Of a stretch of DNA of 64,000 bases, positions 27,410-39,135 are shown one piece after another (within the stretch, counting starts at the first letter, position 1; every line of letters begins with the position of its first letter). The notes beneath the pieces are model-generated. The model was not told where the DNA came from. It searched no databases and was given only the letters and a program-made list of their open reading frames with translations. The DNA comes from Plumapathes pennacea (lineage: Eukaryota; Cnidaria; Anthozoa; Antipatharia; Myriopathidae), in the NCBI GenBank assembly GCA_964036295.1, contig OZ038462.1, positions 16,089,264-16,153,263 on the forward strand. The letters run 5' to 3'. The translations under genes were made by a program, and so were the position numbers.

Positions 27410-28298
27410 ATGTCTGAAAGAAATACGTACGAACAGATTTTTGCCTTTATCCAAGATAACCAGTATCCTGACGATTTTTCAAAAGACCCAAAACGAAACT
27501 TACGCAAGAAGGCATCTAAATTCTTGTTGGACGACGATGTCTTGTTTTACACTGGCTGTAAAAACAGTCAACCGAAAAGATGGGTTTACGACAAGTCATA
27601 TGACGAAGACAAAGTTGGCCTCCGAGATCGGGATCTCAATGTTATCCTGAACATCAAACGCCTGGACGATACCCTCATTCACAGAGCTCAAGAGGTGCTA
27701 AGCAATCAGTATAAAAACATTGGTTGGTTGGCAAGATTCGCTATTTTGCCAAATGTCATTTGTTGTCGCTGCAGACAAATCCACCCAAATCCATTTCACT
27801 GGCCAAAATCACTGGGCCCTCAATCGGCGGCCGTGTGAAACTATATGACAGCTCCTCGTGCAAGAAACTGACGTCATCGATGGAGATCCTCCAACTGTGC
27901 GAGTGTTATCAGGCTGCTGTTAAGGAGAAGAGGCTCGCAGTCGAACTGCCTTCTGCGCAAATCCAACGAGGAGTTGACTATTGTGATAGCCTTCGCAAGT
28001 GACATCGCAGCAGGAAAAGCGCGACCCGTCTTGTATTTCATACGACCAGGACAAAATGCGGCAACATTTACTTCGTTGTCTGGAAAACCAGTGCTTCAAG
28101 CCGTTTCTCCCCGCCAAGCAAAGCCTGCACGGTACAGCAAAGGACACGAATGTGACATTGACATATTTTGTTCCTGTTCCATGCCAGTGTTATGGCGACA
28201 TGATCCAGTGTGATCTGCATGTGCGACAAGTGGCTGCACAAAGGTGCGAGGGAATGAATAGGAGTCCCGAGGGCGAGTGGCTCTGCAGCGCGTACTAA
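27410..28298 (+). pseudogene. Decayed Ginger-like transposon gene (integrase N-terminal region, Ulp1-like protease, PHD finger)
   Basis: 27410-27600 reads MSERNTYEQIFAFIQDNQYP and KRNLRKKASKFLLDDDVLFY, resembling the region before the HHCC zinc motif of gypsy or Ginger integrases. The integrase core is missing. After NVILNIKRLDDTLIHRAQEVL, the shifted frames at 27720-28100 resemble a C48-type cysteine protease: QNHWAL with the His, VKLYDSSSCKK with the Asp, then a damaged Cys site near 27975 followed by IAFASDIAAG. At 28180-28298 a PHD-like finger (CQCYGDMIQCD, CEGMNRSPEGEWLC) is broken by indels. The combination is known from Ginger-type DNA transposons and derived genes; assignment to Ginger is inference. 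Several frameshifts argue against function. Confidence 0.6.
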
Positions 28299-28310
28299 AC
28301 CACCAGAGTT

Positions 28311-28839
28311 TAAAGTGCCTATAAGCCTTCAGACGTTACGTTTTTATATGAAAGTAGGAAGTAATCTAAACAACTTATGGCCAAAGAAACTCCGTTCCGA
28401 AGCGTTTTTATATATTTTTCTGCCCGGCAAACGTGCGATTTTGACCGCCATTTTGAATCTGACCGCGCAAAGTTTTTCGATCGAGAGCCTGGGTTATGAC
28501 GTCAGAGGAGGGATTCGTTTCTTGTCAAACAAAACTTTCACACAGATTTTGCAGTTGGCGAGGTGAGAATTATGCCTCATAGATGTGTTGTCGAGAAAAA
28601 CGTAACCAAGGGAAAAAAACAACTAAGGTAAAGAGACGCCAAAGCAATGCCAGTGCCTTCTCTGACGTCACAGACCCAGTCTCCCATGTCGCTCGGTCAA
28701 GATTTTGGAATTCTGAGTTCAACCGTGTGAAAAAAGTATAAGAACGCTTCGGAACGGAGTTTCTTTGAATATAAGTTGCGTAGATCACTTCCTACTTTCA
28801 TATAAAAACGTAACGTCTGAAGGCTTATAGGCACTTTAA
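28311..28839. repeat. Fold-back MITE with about 100 bp inverted ends
   Basis: Starts TAAAGTGCCTATAAGCCTTC and ends GAAGGCTTATAGGCACTTTA. The inverted similarity continues through ACGTTACGTTTTTATATGAA and AAAGAAACTCCGTTCCGAAG. It begins right after the Ginger-like relic. Confidence 0.9.
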
Positions 28840-29149
28840 GGCACCTATAAAATTTTCGTGTGAACTTTTTTGTGTATACAATAGGACTTAGGAATTAGGG
28901 TTTTCGGATTATTTCTTTTGTTAAAGTTCTCGAATTTGTTTCGTTTTTCGTTTATGTGCTGGTCACTAAGAGTTAGGAATTGTATATAAAGGTTTGTTGG
29001 CGGATACAAAGTTGCCGTCATATGATATTTTCACACATCGGATAAACTATTCAAATCATACTGCATTTTGTATACTCGCATACTGTAAAACACGTGCAAA
29101 TATATCGGATACAATAAATCTTACACTAGAAAATCTTTCTTACACTTAA

Positions 29150-30031
29150 GCGCGGGGGCGCACTATAAAAGGCCCTTCCTATAGAAGATTTTAATGAATA
29201 TATTAATTGACCGGCAAGATGGCGGTCGCTGTTCGAAATGGCTCCTACTTGATGAACAAATGAGAGGCAACTAAATAACAAATGTTATTTTATTGATCAG
29301 AATAAATAACGTCATACAACATAGAATCTTACTGGCCATTAATATTATATTAAAATAAAGCTGTGTGCGAGTATTGCGAAAGCGCTTACATTATCCGTCA
29401 TTCGGGTTCATATTCACGTTCTTCTTGTCAATATTCTGGAGTTTCTCCATAACCATGACTCGCATCCGAGTGAGTATGGTTTAGCCAGTCCTCAAAACTG
29501 AGGTTTATTGTTATTACAAACCCCGAACTTTTAATTTGATGCTACTATCGAAGTTCCATCCTCATTTGAGTAATGAATTGAGTCAATATTGGACTGACAG
29601 AACCGTGAAATGATTTGCATTTTGTAATTACATTTTTTTTGTTTGGAATTACTCATAAGCACTAAAATTGCTGTTCTTAAATAGTATACCAGAAAGGCCC
29701 TGTTTACAGGCCGTTACAGTGCCACAAGAAACAAGAAATGTACCCTTCGGTCGGTCAAAAACCAAAATGACTGGAGGGAAAGGCGTGCAATTAAACTGGC
29801 CGCCACGCTGAATCTGTTGCTCTGCCTACTGCTGACAAACACAACACGAAAACGCACAATTGGCGACTTGTAAATGTAAGTGTTGCTGTGTAAAACCGTT
29901 TATTTAGCTGACAGTTATGGACGTGCCGAGGAAAGCGAGAGGCTTCTTGCTTAGTTTCTTCATTACGCATTTTGTATTTAATATCAAAAATAGTCCACGT
30001 GGGGGTCCCCTTTTATAGCGCGCCCCTGCGT
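29150..30031. repeat. Probable MITE with GC-rich inverted ends
   Basis: Left GCGCGGGGGCGCACTATAAA and right TTTATAGCGCGCCCCTGCG are inverted with few mismatches. About 880 bp. No coding content was recognised inside. Confidence 0.5.
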
Positions 30032-32909
30032 TTAAAGTTTTAGGGGGTCCAAATCCGCGAGAGGGGGTCCATATTCACTAGCGGATCTAGACCAGAGGTT
30101 GCAAATCCGCTGTGACACCGGGTTTCACCCAGCGTGATTTCACGGGTTACGATACCGCAAAAGCTTCTAAACATAAAGAGATACTGTCTCATTTTTACTT
30201 TAGATACCGCAAATATGCCATACATGTTTTAATTGCTTTACTTGACAAAAAAATTAAACATTGGCATGTGATATGCAATTGAACCTCGCTATTTCTAACT
30301 CGGTTAATTCGAAGCCCTCGTTATTTCGGAGTCAAGCCGCATACCCTTGGATTTACCGTCATTTTTTCAGTCATTTACTATGGGCTATTTCGAACTGATC
30401 CTTGTTCCCCTTGACCTAAACCCATTCCTGTTATTTCGAACTCTTTATCAACTTTTATGGACAAACAACATAAGATATCAGAGCACAGCTGGAAATATCG
30501 AATTTTAATTGAACTCGTATTGATTTGTTAGTCGATGACGTAATATTGCTTGACTTGGCAGTTTTTCTTAATATGCTTACGTTGTGGATCAGCCCCTATT
30601 CAAATAAACAATGCAAATACAATCAGCTTATATTGACTAAATACATACCTTAACGGAGCAGAATGAAAATTTATGGCGAAATTTTGATGGCTTTATTAGC
30701 TCCGTTCTTCTGCCCCGACAATGTTTCCATAACTTGGTTAAGGTATGTATTAAGTAAAAATATAAGCTGATTCCAGAAATTTAACAAAAATATACCAGCA
30801 AAATTTTTCATTGGGTGCGATTTTGTTCAAAAAGTGCTGTCCACTAAAGCTATAATATCACTAAAAATATTTTTCCCCAGTTAGATCGAATTCTATCATA
30901 TTATTGCTGAATAATAGCTGTAACGTTTCTCAAAGTTTTGTACGAATCGCATAAAAGCCAAAAAAGTTATTATCCAAAGTTTGTCATGGACGAGTGCGCC
31001 CGTTGAAACTCCGAAGTGACCTTAACAAATTTTAAAGGCTTGAAAATATCGGTGAATCTATCAGAATTGTAGGATGCGTAACTACTTAGATGGCTTTTTG
31101 ATGGCGTCACGTAAAATCTGAGAATAGCAAAGCATTCTGGAAGCCACAGTCAATTGACATCATAATGCAAATGTCCTATCTTTCGCCCAATCTGGAGGCG
31201 CACCACCTCCGCCCCCTTCCCCACCGTCGCTTACCCTCAGTCTCCTCTTTTTCAAAATGCAAAATGGCGGCGTTGCGACCGAACGTTTGCTTCATTCGTA
31301 TCTCTAAAACAGCCAGCTACTCAGGCAAACTACAACTGGTGTTGTGTACAGAATCAACGACGTTTTGATTAAAGCTGAAAGACTTGGCACTCGCCATAAC
31401 GAATTACTATACACATGATCTTAAAAGATTTGTAGTGATTAATGTTTCTCAATATTTTTTCCTTGCCAGGTTCACGGCTGATTCCGGGGTGGAAAAAGCT
31501 AAATGTGGAAAAGAAAAGAAGCTTGATAATTTCGCTGGTCCGCCAAAGTGGTAAATATTGCTGTCCCATAATATCTCATTTTAGTGGGAACAATAAAATG
31601 TAATTACGTCCGGGGGGATCCCACATAAAAGGGGTAGGGGTACTCGTTTGGAATTTTTGTTTCGACCCCTAAGAGGGATTAATATGGGCGTGTCCCGAGC
31701 TTATTTTGAGCTCTAAAAGGTACCAATAAATACATACCAAGATTTTACACTTTCGATGTCTTTAATTGCTGAAAGTTAAATCCATATAATTGTTTGACAA
31801 ACCCATTTGACTGGGCAGACGTCGTAGCAACCCTAACATGTTGCGTTATATAAAATGTCAGCGCTTCATCTTGAGCACCCTAAGCAGTACCAAAACTTAT
31901 GAATTTGATCTCTCAAAGGTATGACGATTATTGCTCCTACCTTTTTTCGTGTTCAAAGTCCCTCTCGGGTAGCTGCTCAATTAGAGGCATCAGAATGTCA
32001 CAAGCCAGGATTATCTGTGTCTGAACGTCAAATGTACGCCTTAAAGATATATGTTATGCCCAGTGTAAGTGTCATTATTCCCAGTCAAATTACTAATTTA
32101 GATATATTTTTAAGACTATTTTACTTTACTGACTTTACTACTCTGGAAAGGGATACCTGACGGATCTCTAAACAGTTATGGCGTAAATATTTCACTTCAG
32201 CTTGGAGGTTCTTCTTGTCTTGTTTGATTAGGTTCGTGTCTTCCCTCATCTTGTCAAGCGTACGTTGATGAGGGAGGTAGGCTTGTCAATTCTGAAATAG
32301 AAATGCACACGACTTGTGAAAACAAAGCCAGTGACTTCATATTTGCAACATACGGCCTGTTTCCAACGAGAAATACAAGGTGACATACGCAATTTGAATC
32401 ATAAATTTACATCCGCCGAGCGGGCGTTCGCTCGTTCCAATCCACCTTGCTCCCCTTCCCTTCCACGTTTCCCCGGGCGGCCAAGCTACGCAGGCTATAT
32501 TTTACGGGGTCCCGCTGGTTATGAACTCCCCTGTAATGCTTGCTTTACCATTAGTATAAAATAGTTAATACTAAAAGGTCTTCGAAGGGTTAAAGACGCA
32601 ATTGTGGTTGTACACCTGCTTTTCTGTAAGACTGAGTCTAATGGTTCCCACACATGTATTTGACAAGGTAGAACCTCCACCGTTAACTATCGCAAATAAC
32701 CTAATGAGTCTTGGCTCAGCAGGATTAAACTATTTCTATACCAAGTTAATGGATAGTTCACTCAGACAATAAATCCCAATTCAAAGGAGCTTAATAACTA
32801 TTCACTCGTGCCAGCCGTAAAACCTAGGGTGTCAACAACAGAATTCCAAGTCACTAGTTTATTGTTTCCAAACTATGGGAAGGTTTGCCAACTTTATGCT
32901 ACAAAAATA
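30032..32909. other. Intronic stretch with transposon fragments
   Basis: 30280-30450 has TTATTTCGAACT-like units typical of pogo/Tigger ends, probably a fragment. 30622-30771 is a separate small MITE. The remainder, including reading frames at 31165-31368 and 31921-32160, shows no family similarity. Confidence 0.4.
30622..30771. repeat. Small fold-back MITE, 150 bp
   Basis: ATCAGCTTATATTGACTAAA at the left is inverted at the right as TAAAAATATAAGCTGAT. AATACATACCTTAAC and GTTAAGGTATGTATT match inward. Confidence 0.8.
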
Positions 32910-33957
32910 CAGTAGAATCCCGCTATCTTGAACTTCGTTATATTGTATTATAAAAAACTAGACCACGGTTATTTGATTTCTAGGTTTTTGATTGGTTCCT
33001 TGGACATGGGTTTATCAACTCACAACCCACCTGTGGACCAATAATTGTGGCCAGTGAACGCGTGAGCGACGAAATACTGTTGAGAAAGTTTTTTTTAAGA
33101 TTTTACGACTTTTTCAGAGTTGCTTACAAGTCCCGGGTGAGACAAATTTACAACACTAGTTGAAGAATGAGCAAAGAGGAAATATACGCATTCTTCGAGC
33201 ATTTTTACACATCAGCAAAGGGAACAAGACGGGACCTTAGCTTAAGTCGATACGAACAGCAATAGATTGATCGCTTTCTTCGGTTCGCCTCCGCTATGTA
33301 AACAGTTTTCTAGCACCATCGATTCTGCCCTCACAGAAGCAAATAACGTTTTCGTCAATATTCCTTGCTGATGTTCAAGCATTTCTAGCTTCAGTTCTCT
33401 TTCAGCACAGCCAGTTGTCAGTTTCAAGCAGCATTACAAACGTCGCACATGGCAAGCAAGGAAAGCGATTTCCTCCGCAATTCGATGTTTATAACTGTAC
33501 CAACTTCCAAATTTTCAATAACTTTGGTACATCGCCTTAAAATATTTTCGTAAACTCTTTCAGAGAGTGTTTGTGCCGTGTAATTTCCATGAAAATGCTT
33601 TCTTCACTTGCTTTTCATTTGTTCAGCCCGTTCGCGAAGACGTTGTCATAGTTGCCGTAATCATGTAATTATTGTATATTTGGAGCGGAAGTTAAGTCGT
33701 CTTTAGGTATTTTTTACGTCAATTAAATTCAGTACGGCAGAGTAATTTGTGATCCGCGGCGCTTCGTTGGTTATTTATCATATTTGGCAAGCCCTCGTAA
33801 AATAATTGTTAATTACCCGCTATCTTGCACAGAACCCGATTTTCCTTGAAAATGAGTTTGTATAAATTCTCTAAGAAGAACTCCGCTGTCTTGATCCCGC
33901 GCTATCTCGAACTATTTCTAACTTCTCTTGATAGTTCGAGATAGCGGGGTTCTACAG
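32910..33957. mobile_element. pogo/Tigger-like MITE
   Basis: Left end CAGTAGAATCCCGCTATCTT follows TA. Right end GATAGCGGGGTTCTACAG is its inverse. Such ends are typical of pogo/Tigger elements of the Tc1/mariner group. About 1.05 kb, with no transposase ORF. Confidence 0.75.
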
Positions 33958-34836
33958 CCTTCACGGAGTTAACCGTTGCGATAGTCCATTGACCTGCCGA
34001 GGTAAAAGGCGGTACAACTACCAGCCAGTCATATTTATATACCATACTGCCAACTACAAAGAACCTATTAAAAAGAAGTTCTGCTATGAAGAGTCTTGCG
34101 CATGGATACAGACACCGCTTGCCTGATATACTTCTTGAAATATCAAACACATACATGAGGTGCTAGTAATATGGGTTATGCATTTAAACAAATTATGCGC
34201 TAAACCGTACAAATTGGTGTAATCCATTTTCTGGGGCATTTGGGAGGAAAGGACCCGTGTATTGATAAAACCACTTGAGGTTGAAGTTTAGGAATATTTA
34301 GCAGCGTAAAGTTGAATTTTTAGCTAGTTTTCTAATTATTGCATACTACCTTAGATACTACACAGTTTAGTACACAACAATTCTTAGGTGACTTTTAGGG
34401 ATGCTTATTACTTACAGTTTTTTGTAAACAGCTGAAGCTTTCTTACGCGGCACCCTTTGGGAACAGAAAAAGTGTCTGCAACTGTATCTGTTCACTAACG
34501 AGAATATGTGAAATATAGATTTTGACAGAGTTAGAGTTAACCATGGTTTCGTATTTAAGAAAGGCGTCCGAAAGTGGAACTTTCCACTTACGAGAATGTC
34601 CGACCAGAAGGATTTGAAAACTTAAACTTTCAAATACGCGGTCGGCGGAAGTAGAGGCCTGCAGAAACGGATGCGTATGTAGTTGAAAACTGAATAGTTA
34701 TTGTGTGTGGCGGTTTTTGAAAAATGAGACAAACTGCCAATTAAAAAGAGAGCCGAGCTAACAGTGGCATCCCTGCTTTGATTAGCACACAATATATTGA
34801 TCAAATTAAATTTATTAGTATTGTTACTTACTACAG

Positions 34837-34983
34837 GCCAGACAGACCGTGCCGACTGGAACTTGGAAAAAAAGCCAACCTGGTGGCCGGCAGATGTAGG
34901 CTTTCAGGACCCTAACAACGCCAAGCCCAGGCCTAAAGTAGAGGCCCTAAACGCGATCCTCGAGGCCTATGAAAATGAATTAG
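34837..34983 (+). CDS. Isolated exon with KKPTWWP motif
   Basis: 147 bp between a strong acceptor (TTACTTACTACAG) and donor (GTAAGT), open only in the phase 1-to-1 frame, encoding DWNLEKKPTWWPADVGFQDP and then AKPRPKVEALNAILEAYENE. Trp-rich and Pro-rich with a helix-like end, it looks like part of a conserved small domain, but I do not recognise the family. The phase fits both the upstream PB1-gene exons (end at 25590) and the downstream kinase exon (start at 43546). It could belong to the same gene or to an independent gene whose first exon I cannot see. Confidence 0.65.
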
Positions 34984-35057
34984 GTAAGTTGTAAAATAAT
35001 CTGTTTCTCAGACTAATAAGAAAGTGTTATTCGAATGAACGTGGCCACCCCGCGAGC

Positions 35058-35475
35058 TTAAGATTGCAACTTTTCTTGATTATTCTTCTGGGTTACGAAT
35101 CAGCAACGGTGAATGGGTCACGATGTCACGTGATATGCGGTGACGTAAGGTGGTGGGCGATTGAATTGTACGTTAATACTTGTATGCAAAGATAGCTGCA
35201 TCCCATCCAAACCCAACACCGTTTGGCTCTGCGGAACATGCACGGATTCAAACTGTATTTTATTTATTTTGGGGAACGATTTGGCGTTGTTAAGTTTCCC
35301 GTCGGAAGCTTTGAGAATAACTGTAAACAAATGTTTGATGGATTGGATTATTTGATGGAAACTGATACGGTATTGCAAATAACTCTGTTTCCGCTAATTG
35401 TTTAGTCGCGACAAAATTTTCTGTGGCGACAGGAAATACTTTAAGATAAAAGGCCAAAAACGGACACCAAAGTTA
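35058..35475 (+). mobile_element. Family A repeat (A4), left part
   Basis: Carries CTGGGTTACGAATCAGCA to ACACCAAAGTTA, then is cut by H3 and resumes at 38130 with TGATAAACTTTAGC, exactly the next family A sequence. Confidence 0.75.
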
Positions 35476-35603
35476 CTAGAAATACGATAATAGCAGATAC
35501 CCCCTTGCTCTGGCATTGATTGGATTATTACTTTGGTACTGCTCAACAAGAGCAGCCTTGTTTTACCGCAGTTTTGATGCAATCATTTCTTCGAAGTCAA
35601 GTG

Positions 35604-35849
35604 TAGCCTGCGTAGCAACCGTTTCCGTAGGTTTCTGAGCGTATGCGACGACTTTTTCGATTTTGGCTGCGCGAAACTTGGGGCGAGCGCAAAGATTGGG
35701 GTGAAGGGGGGAGGAGGTTTCCTTCTCACCTCCTCGCTCCCCCTCCCCTCGCGTCTTTTTTGCGCTCGCCCCAATTTTTGCGCGACCGAAAGTCAAAAAA
35801 GTCGTCGTCTGCGCTCAGAAACCTACGGAAACGATTGCTTCGCAGGCTA
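35604..35849. repeat. Fold-back MITE (Q) with 9 bp target duplication
   Basis: Starts TAGCCTGCGTAGCAACCGTT and ends GCTTCGCAGGCTA. Flanks AGTCAAGTG at 35595-35603 and 35850-35858 are identical. Undisturbed copies of the host (near 20620 and 40425) read TCGAAGTCAAGTGCTAC, which confirms the empty site. A 9 bp duplication suggests a Mutator-like mobiliser. Confidence 0.9.
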
Positions 35850-35896
35850 AGTCAAGTGCTGCATGCAAAGAAAGGAGAAAAATATGGTGTTTGTTA

Positions 35897-37255
35897 TCCC
35901 CGAGCGTAAGCGAGGGTAATAATCACAACGCAAAGGCAGTACTGTATCACCCTATTTGGAGACTCCAAGCAGGTCGCCATCTCGAAATTTAATGTTCGCC
36001 TGTCAGTCTGGTGTACGACCTCGTTCCCAGGCTCTTAGGCCAGAACTGTAAACCGCCATTTTTTTCTTTTTGACATGCGATAGAGTACGAACGGAATTGA
36101 TTTTGTACAAGATGCAGATACAAGGCCAAGCAGTTCGATGGACGGCTGTAAACTGCTCGGATATTTTGCCAGTTACGCGTAAGCTATTTAAAGTCGTGTT
36201 ATCATTATGGTATTTTAACAATCGCCGTATATTTTGTCGTCTGATGCCCCAGGAACTGTGATGAAGGCCAAGTAGGATTTACTGTGATATTTTTGCTAGT
36301 TTTCAAAGCTATTTCAGAGTACCTTCTTGCAAGATTGTGTTATCCGATTCCCAACATATTTGCATAATTTCGCTGACAGTCTGACATATGGAAATGCTGT
36401 GAAACTTTCTCACCGTGTTTGTTGGCACACTATATTGAAGGATAAAATGTAACCGGGTTGAAGTGCTATTGCTTTCTGTAGGCTATTAAAGTAGAAAATA
36501 CCCGACCAGGGGCCACTGCTTTCCAAATTAAACAATTACAGTTTATTTGTATATCATTATCTATGGGTGGCCAAATTTGCTCGCTCATCACAATTGAACC
36601 TCGTATTGTTTAATGACCTGGTTTGCTCGCTCAATACACTCGGACCTTGTATTATTTAGTGACTCGATTTCTTTTTTTCTGTCGAAGATTTTAAATTCGT
36701 CAAACGCGGTTTGAAAAGTTGTTGTGTTCAAAATTGAATCCGGCCAAAATTCACACATTTTGCGAGACTTCGATAGCGTGTAAACAAGCGGCTCTCGCTT
36801 TGACAGTTCTAAATTTGTTACACTCGAAGAAGCGTATTAAATTTATTAAGTAAAAAGAAAACACGAACACGCATGTGGCTAGGAGGCAGCGTTGGCTGGA
36901 GCAATCGCGGCTTTTCTTAAAATTCATAAATAATTTCACGATTCGAGTCACGATTCTAGTTAAGTTTTTCTTGGCTTTTAAGTCTCGGGAGTATTCTGTA
37001 GTTGCGTGTTAAAGTTGTCTCAGCGACATTTGGAGTTCAGCTAGTGTCCACGAAAATTGAAGACTGTGCACGTTGTCTGAACTAAACCGGACTGCCGTGC
37101 GGCAAAGATTTTTTTTAGCGGCCGACGTCGCTACACAAACCGTGGTCTGTAAAAACAGATTTTAAAATAATCTCCAAGCGGAAAATAAACAACAGCCACG
37201 CTTTCCAAAAACCCACTACAGAGCGAGGGGACTTCTGCGATTATCGTATTTCTAG
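35897..37255 (+). mobile_element. Helitron-like element H4 nested in H3
   Basis: Starts TCCCCGAGCG after A and ends CGTATTTCTAG before T, 1359 bp. Its interior (GATGCAGATACAAGGCCAAG near 36110, GTATATTTTGTCG near 36227) matches 60240-60960 and so defines a second subtype without the STPR-like ORF. Confidence 0.75.
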
Positions 37256-37270
37256 TATTTATGATTAATT

Positions 37271-37401
37271 GGTAAGAGGACTGAGTGGAGTCCGATGTCG
37301 TTCTGTAATTATACGAGTGATATCGCGCTTCGCGGGAGTCCGATTTCGTAATCACGAGTATGATTACAGACCGACATCGGACTCCACTCAGTCCTACTAC
37401 C
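37271..37401. repeat. Fold-back MITE, about 131 bp
   Basis: GGTAAGAGGACTGAGTGGAG and CTCCACTCAGTCCTACTACC are inverted ends. The inner arms with GTCCGATGTCG and CGACATCGGAC match as well. Confidence 0.85.
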
Positions 37402-37435
37402 ATTATGAATCGTCTCTGGCTTATACAAGATATTT

Positions 37436-37663
37436 TTGCATCGCTTCTATATCCCTGAATTAATTCGACTTGCCAACGATGTTGAGACAAACCCAGGTCC
37501 TGTTGTAACTGTAGCTGTTGTTGTTGTTGTTGTTGTTGTTATTGTTGTTGCTGTTATATTGTTTCAAAAAAATAATCGGGAGATGACTACAGAACTTGTC
37601 ATTCTTAATAAGCTAATATGCATGTCCGACCATGTGCGCATTGCATACCTATTTTTCTCCTGA
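37436..37663 (+). pseudogene. ORF fragment with 2A-like motif, probably from a non-LTR retrotransposon
   Basis: The frame opens MHRFYIPELIRLANDVETNP and continues GP, so it contains DVETNPGP, a match to the DxExNPGP translational-skipping motif. Such motifs sit at the N-terminus of ORF2 in some non-LTR retrotransposons of marine invertebrates. A (GTT)n run at 37515-37553 and unrelated sequence follow, so only the beginning of such an ORF could be present. The match could be chance. Confidence 0.4.
37515..37553. repeat. (GTT)n microsatellite
   Basis: GTT units with a few interruptions, coding for Val in the overlapping frame. Confidence 0.85.
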
Positions 37664-37700
37664 AGTTACCAATTCCCTTTCAAGCGGTGTTCTGTTTATG

Positions 37701-38072
37701 TCACTTTTGATCGGCATTCATGCGCTGTTCTCTTTGCGGAGTCGTTTCATCGGCACGATTCCGTTCACGACGCTGTCGCCCACATGATTGTAGTCTCTTC
37801 TTGAGTCGGAATTGACTGTTCGATTGTTTCAATGATTGCCCGTGTTCCCTTTTCTTTTGAAGACGAGCTTCGCGAGACTGTTGTGTTTCCATTTTTCCAG
37901 TTTTCAAATGCAGTACAATATTTTTGCTTCGTTCAAATCGCTTTTCTTTCTGTCGGTCACGCGTGACCGACCTTTGTTGTTGCTTTTGCCGAGTAACCGC
38001 GCCTTGAGGTCGTACGCCAGACTGACAGACAAACATCAATTTTCGGGATGGCGACCCGCTTGGAGTCTCCAA
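37701..38072 (-). pseudogene. STPR-like ORF remnant of H3
   Basis: Minus-strand frame with KMETQQSREARLQKKREHGQ and PQREQRMNADQK units, homologous to the ORF at 21487-21849 but starting within unrelated terminal sequence and ending without any further domain. Confidence 0.55.
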
Positions 38073-38129
38073 ATAGCGCGATACTACAGCATTAGCGTCG
38101 TGATTATTACCCTTGCTTACGCTCGGGGA

Positions 38130-38220
38130 TGATAAACTTTAGCAGTAAACAATGAGGATTTATGCTTTACAATGTACGTGATCTCTGTTGCCTCATACAT
38201 ACTATTAGCTGTTTTCTTAA
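38130..38220 (+). mobile_element. Family A repeat (A4), right part
   Basis: TGATAAACTTTAGCAGTAAA to ATACTATTAGCTGTTTTCTT continues family A after H3, then the similarity ends. Confidence 0.7.
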
Positions 38221-39135
38221 AGGACATGTAAATCACCTGATCAGTTCTTTTTCTGTTAACATTTCCATGAAGTGTAAGTCTCAAATGACCCAAAAACGTA
38301 AATCTTGAGACGAAATAAGCGCTTAGTATATTTTAAAAAGGCATTGAAAAGTGAAATATTTGAGCTTCAGGTGAAACGCTCATTTCATTCCGTGACGTCA
38401 CAAGTTGAACCCACGAAAACCAGAAATAGCAAAATCATTGTGGCTCCTGTCAGAACCCTCTGTGTTTAGTGCAGTGCCATTTGAATGCCGCATAAAATTC
38501 CGCAGATACAAAGCTCTGTCATCGAAGGGAGAAGGTACTGGATACTTTGTCAGGGAATGAAAAACAGAGTTGAGTCGCCCAAAGTAATCAAATTTGACCT
38601 GAGTTCACCGTGTATCAACACTATTTTAGTTTTGAGCTAGCAGTTTTAGTTTTCTAGTGGTTCTTGTGGTGTTTTATTTGCTAAGACAAGAAATATATGC
38701 CATCGGCACAAGAAATGCGTGTGAGGGAATATTCCCCACTCGCAGCGCTCGCTAGCTTGGCGCTCGCTTTCACGATCTTAGAAGGAAAGATGAGGACTGT
38801 TTGCAGTCTAGTATTTTGCTTGCTGTCGAGACATCATTTTTTGCTAGGATACAAAGCTGCTTGCATTTGAAGAATAAAAAGGTCAGGCGAAATATAAATT
38901 TATCCAACAGCTAAATCGAGGCACATTTGTCAATTTAACAAATTGACGTCAGTTTTTTATGTGTCTGTCCTGTCGTGAAAATATATAGCATCACAACAGC
39001 AAAGTTTTATCGCGGCCACAAAATGTCCGATAAGCTCGAAGCAATGCATAACGGACGTGTTGAGTGAACAAAGTAAATAGACGTGTCTTACCTGCCCCTT
39101 GGAGCTATCGGTTGGCCTTCAAGCACTATTTTAGC

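Larger units (their letters stand above)
35476..38129 (-). mobile_element. Helitron-like element H3
   Basis: On the minus strand it starts TCCCCGAGCG after A (38129) and ends CGTATTTCTAG before T (35476). Removing it restores family A copy A4 without duplicated bases. It carries an STPR-like ORF remnant (37701-38072) and hosts the Q MITE (35604), H4 (35897) and other debris. Confidence 0.75.
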
